DNA of 64,000 nucleotides, from contig JBAZLH010000002.1 in the NCBI GenBank assembly GCA_041650375.1, positions 1-64,000 of the forward strand, given 5' to 3'. This DNA comes from UBA6220 sp041650375. GTDB taxonomy: Bacteria; Patescibacteriota; Minisyncoccia; Minisyncoccales; Minisyncoccaceae. The position numbers and the translations under genes are program-made. How positions within the stretch are numbered: position 1 is the stretch's first letter; each line of letters opens with the position of its first letter. The notes below the pieces were generated by a model. It saw only the letters and a program-made list of their open reading frames with translations. It did no database searches and was not told where the DNA came from. Of the stretch, positions 63,374 through 64,000 are shown piece after piece.

Positions 63374-64000
63374 ATGCGCTAAAAACTTCCTGGGAAATTT
63401 TGTTTTTAATTTCTTTTAGTTCAAGTTTGAAAAATGGAAGTAAAATGAGCGCGGAAACGAAGATCGCCAAAATTGAAATATAATAAAGGCTATTAATGCT
63501 TTCTTTAAACATTCCCGAAACAAACAACGTTATTACAACCGCCACATTTTGCACCATCCAAAATAAAGCTGAAACCGGCTCTAAGTTGTCTTTCGTGGTT
63601 ACGTCCCCTATCAAAGCGTAAGTTATCGGCTTCATAAGCGCGGTATTCAAAGCCAATAAAATTATTCCCAAAACAAAATAAATTTTTACACTCAAAAACA
63701 ATAATCCCAAAACCATTAAAAGATAAGAAAAGCCTATCATTATTTTTCGGCCATGAACATCCGACAACCTGCCAAAAAAATACGACAATAAAATCGGCAA
63801 AGCGTAAAACAAAAATGAAAGCGGCCCAACGAAAGAAGCTCCCAAAATATCTTTAATTTGAATCGGAATTATTCCGATTACAAACCCATAACTTAAATTA
63901 GCAACAAACCAAATACTGGACAGCCGAATCGCGGTTTTGCTTGTAATGGATTTTTTAATCAATTCAAATTGGTTTTTCTTTTGTTCAATCCTCACGTCTT
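63372..64000 (-). CDS. MFS transporter, C-terminal half (5' part beyond window)
   Basis: The frame stays open to the window edge; the first possible start inside is a GTG at 63995, but the 207 residues hold only about six membrane helices, half of a normal 12-helix MFS protein, so the gene most likely begins outside. GRLSDVHGRKIMIGFSYLLM is the MFS signature loop (G-x-L-x-D-x-x-G-R-K) between helices. It follows a short hydrophilic linker (RIEQKKNQFELIKKSITSKT) typical of the central loop between halves. Substrate unknown. Confidence 0.82.
   Translation of the reverse strand, partial: DVRIEQKKNQFELIKKSITSKTAIRLSSIWFVANLSYGFVIGIIPIQIKDILGASFVGPLSFLFYALPILLSYFFGRLSDVHGRKIMIGFSYLLMVLGLLFLSVKIYFVLGIILLALNTALMKPITYALIGDVTTKDNLEPVSALFWMVQNVAVVITLFVSGMFKESINSLYYISILAIFVSALILLPFFKLELKEIKNKISQEVFSA

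Noticed and set aside
1..64000. UGA recoded to Gly or Trp, as in some Patescibacteria
   Set aside because: UGA ends ftsZ and the M23 peptidase at the expected place and is absent inside the recognised proteins.
1..64000. CRISPR arrays, insertion sequences or transposases
   Set aside because: No regularly spaced repeats, cas genes or transposase motifs were found; repeats seen are isolated pairs or small palindromes.

Overview
The window reads as a piece of a Patescibacteria / Candidate Phyla Radiation chromosome, probably Parcubacteria-like. This is an inference from gene content and style, not from a marker tree. Genes are closely packed and mostly on the minus strand. Lys-rich tails recur, as do CxxC-x17-CxxC zinc ribbons, prepilin-like and Gly/Asn/Tyr-rich surface proteins, class III (anaerobic) ribonucleotide reduction and a 2-oxoacid:ferredoxin oxidoreductase. 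Many proteins are conserved but unnamed. UGA acts as a stop (for example at ftsZ and at the M23 peptidase), so the standard bacterial code applies. No transposase, CRISPR array or rRNA was seen.

Layout. 0-5.3 kb: SPFH protein (cut by the edge), SET-domain protein, DEAD helicase, MscL, flavodoxin, EngB and a zinc-ribbon protein. 5.36-6.6 kb: a compact metal-response unit made of a promoter with an operator-like G/C tract, a CsoR-type repressor, a membrane protein with a degenerate metal-binding domain, and a tiny Cys-rich metallothionein. 6.6-24 kb: an accessory stretch of single genes with surface proteins, a small redox operon, a HAD-kinase fusion, an M23 peptidase, arsM between 62-bp direct repeats, a CDGSH protein, membrane-anchored proteins and an oddly ordered solute-binding protein. 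24-26.5 kb: a very AT-rich pair, a radical SAM protein and a TcmP-like methyltransferase. 26.5-27 kb: tRNA-Asn, a broken second tRNA copy carrying a palindrome, and a GC-rich element.

27.6-38 kb: rpoD and dnaG (overlapping by 128 bp), HtrA, glycosyltransferases, a glycoside-hydrolase-like protein, ComEC and rhomboid. 38.2-41.5 kb: nrdD, a free-standing glycyl-radical domain, and nrdG. 41.6-47.1 kb: ybeY-ftsA-ftsZ and lepB-hisS-rpsU-yqeY. 47.2-48.8 kb: two secreted proteins. 48.8-54.1 kb: pth-dprA-topA, then parAB. 54.2-64 kb: two tRNA-Leu genes, korAB-yvcK, and a hexosamine operon (glmS, a GNA1-like acetyltransferase, a nucleotidyltransferase). The window ends with accessory genes and a cut MFS transporter.

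The main candidates for something new are: (a) the 94-residue protein between nrdD and nrdG, which looks like a spare glycyl-radical domain for NrdD, by analogy with GrcA and pyruvate formate-lyase; (b) the CsoR / membrane protein / metallothionein unit; (c) a eukaryote-like route to UDP-GlcNAc; (d) a recurring arrangement in which the terminator of one gene runs directly into an extended -10 promoter for the next, often with no room for a 5' leader.
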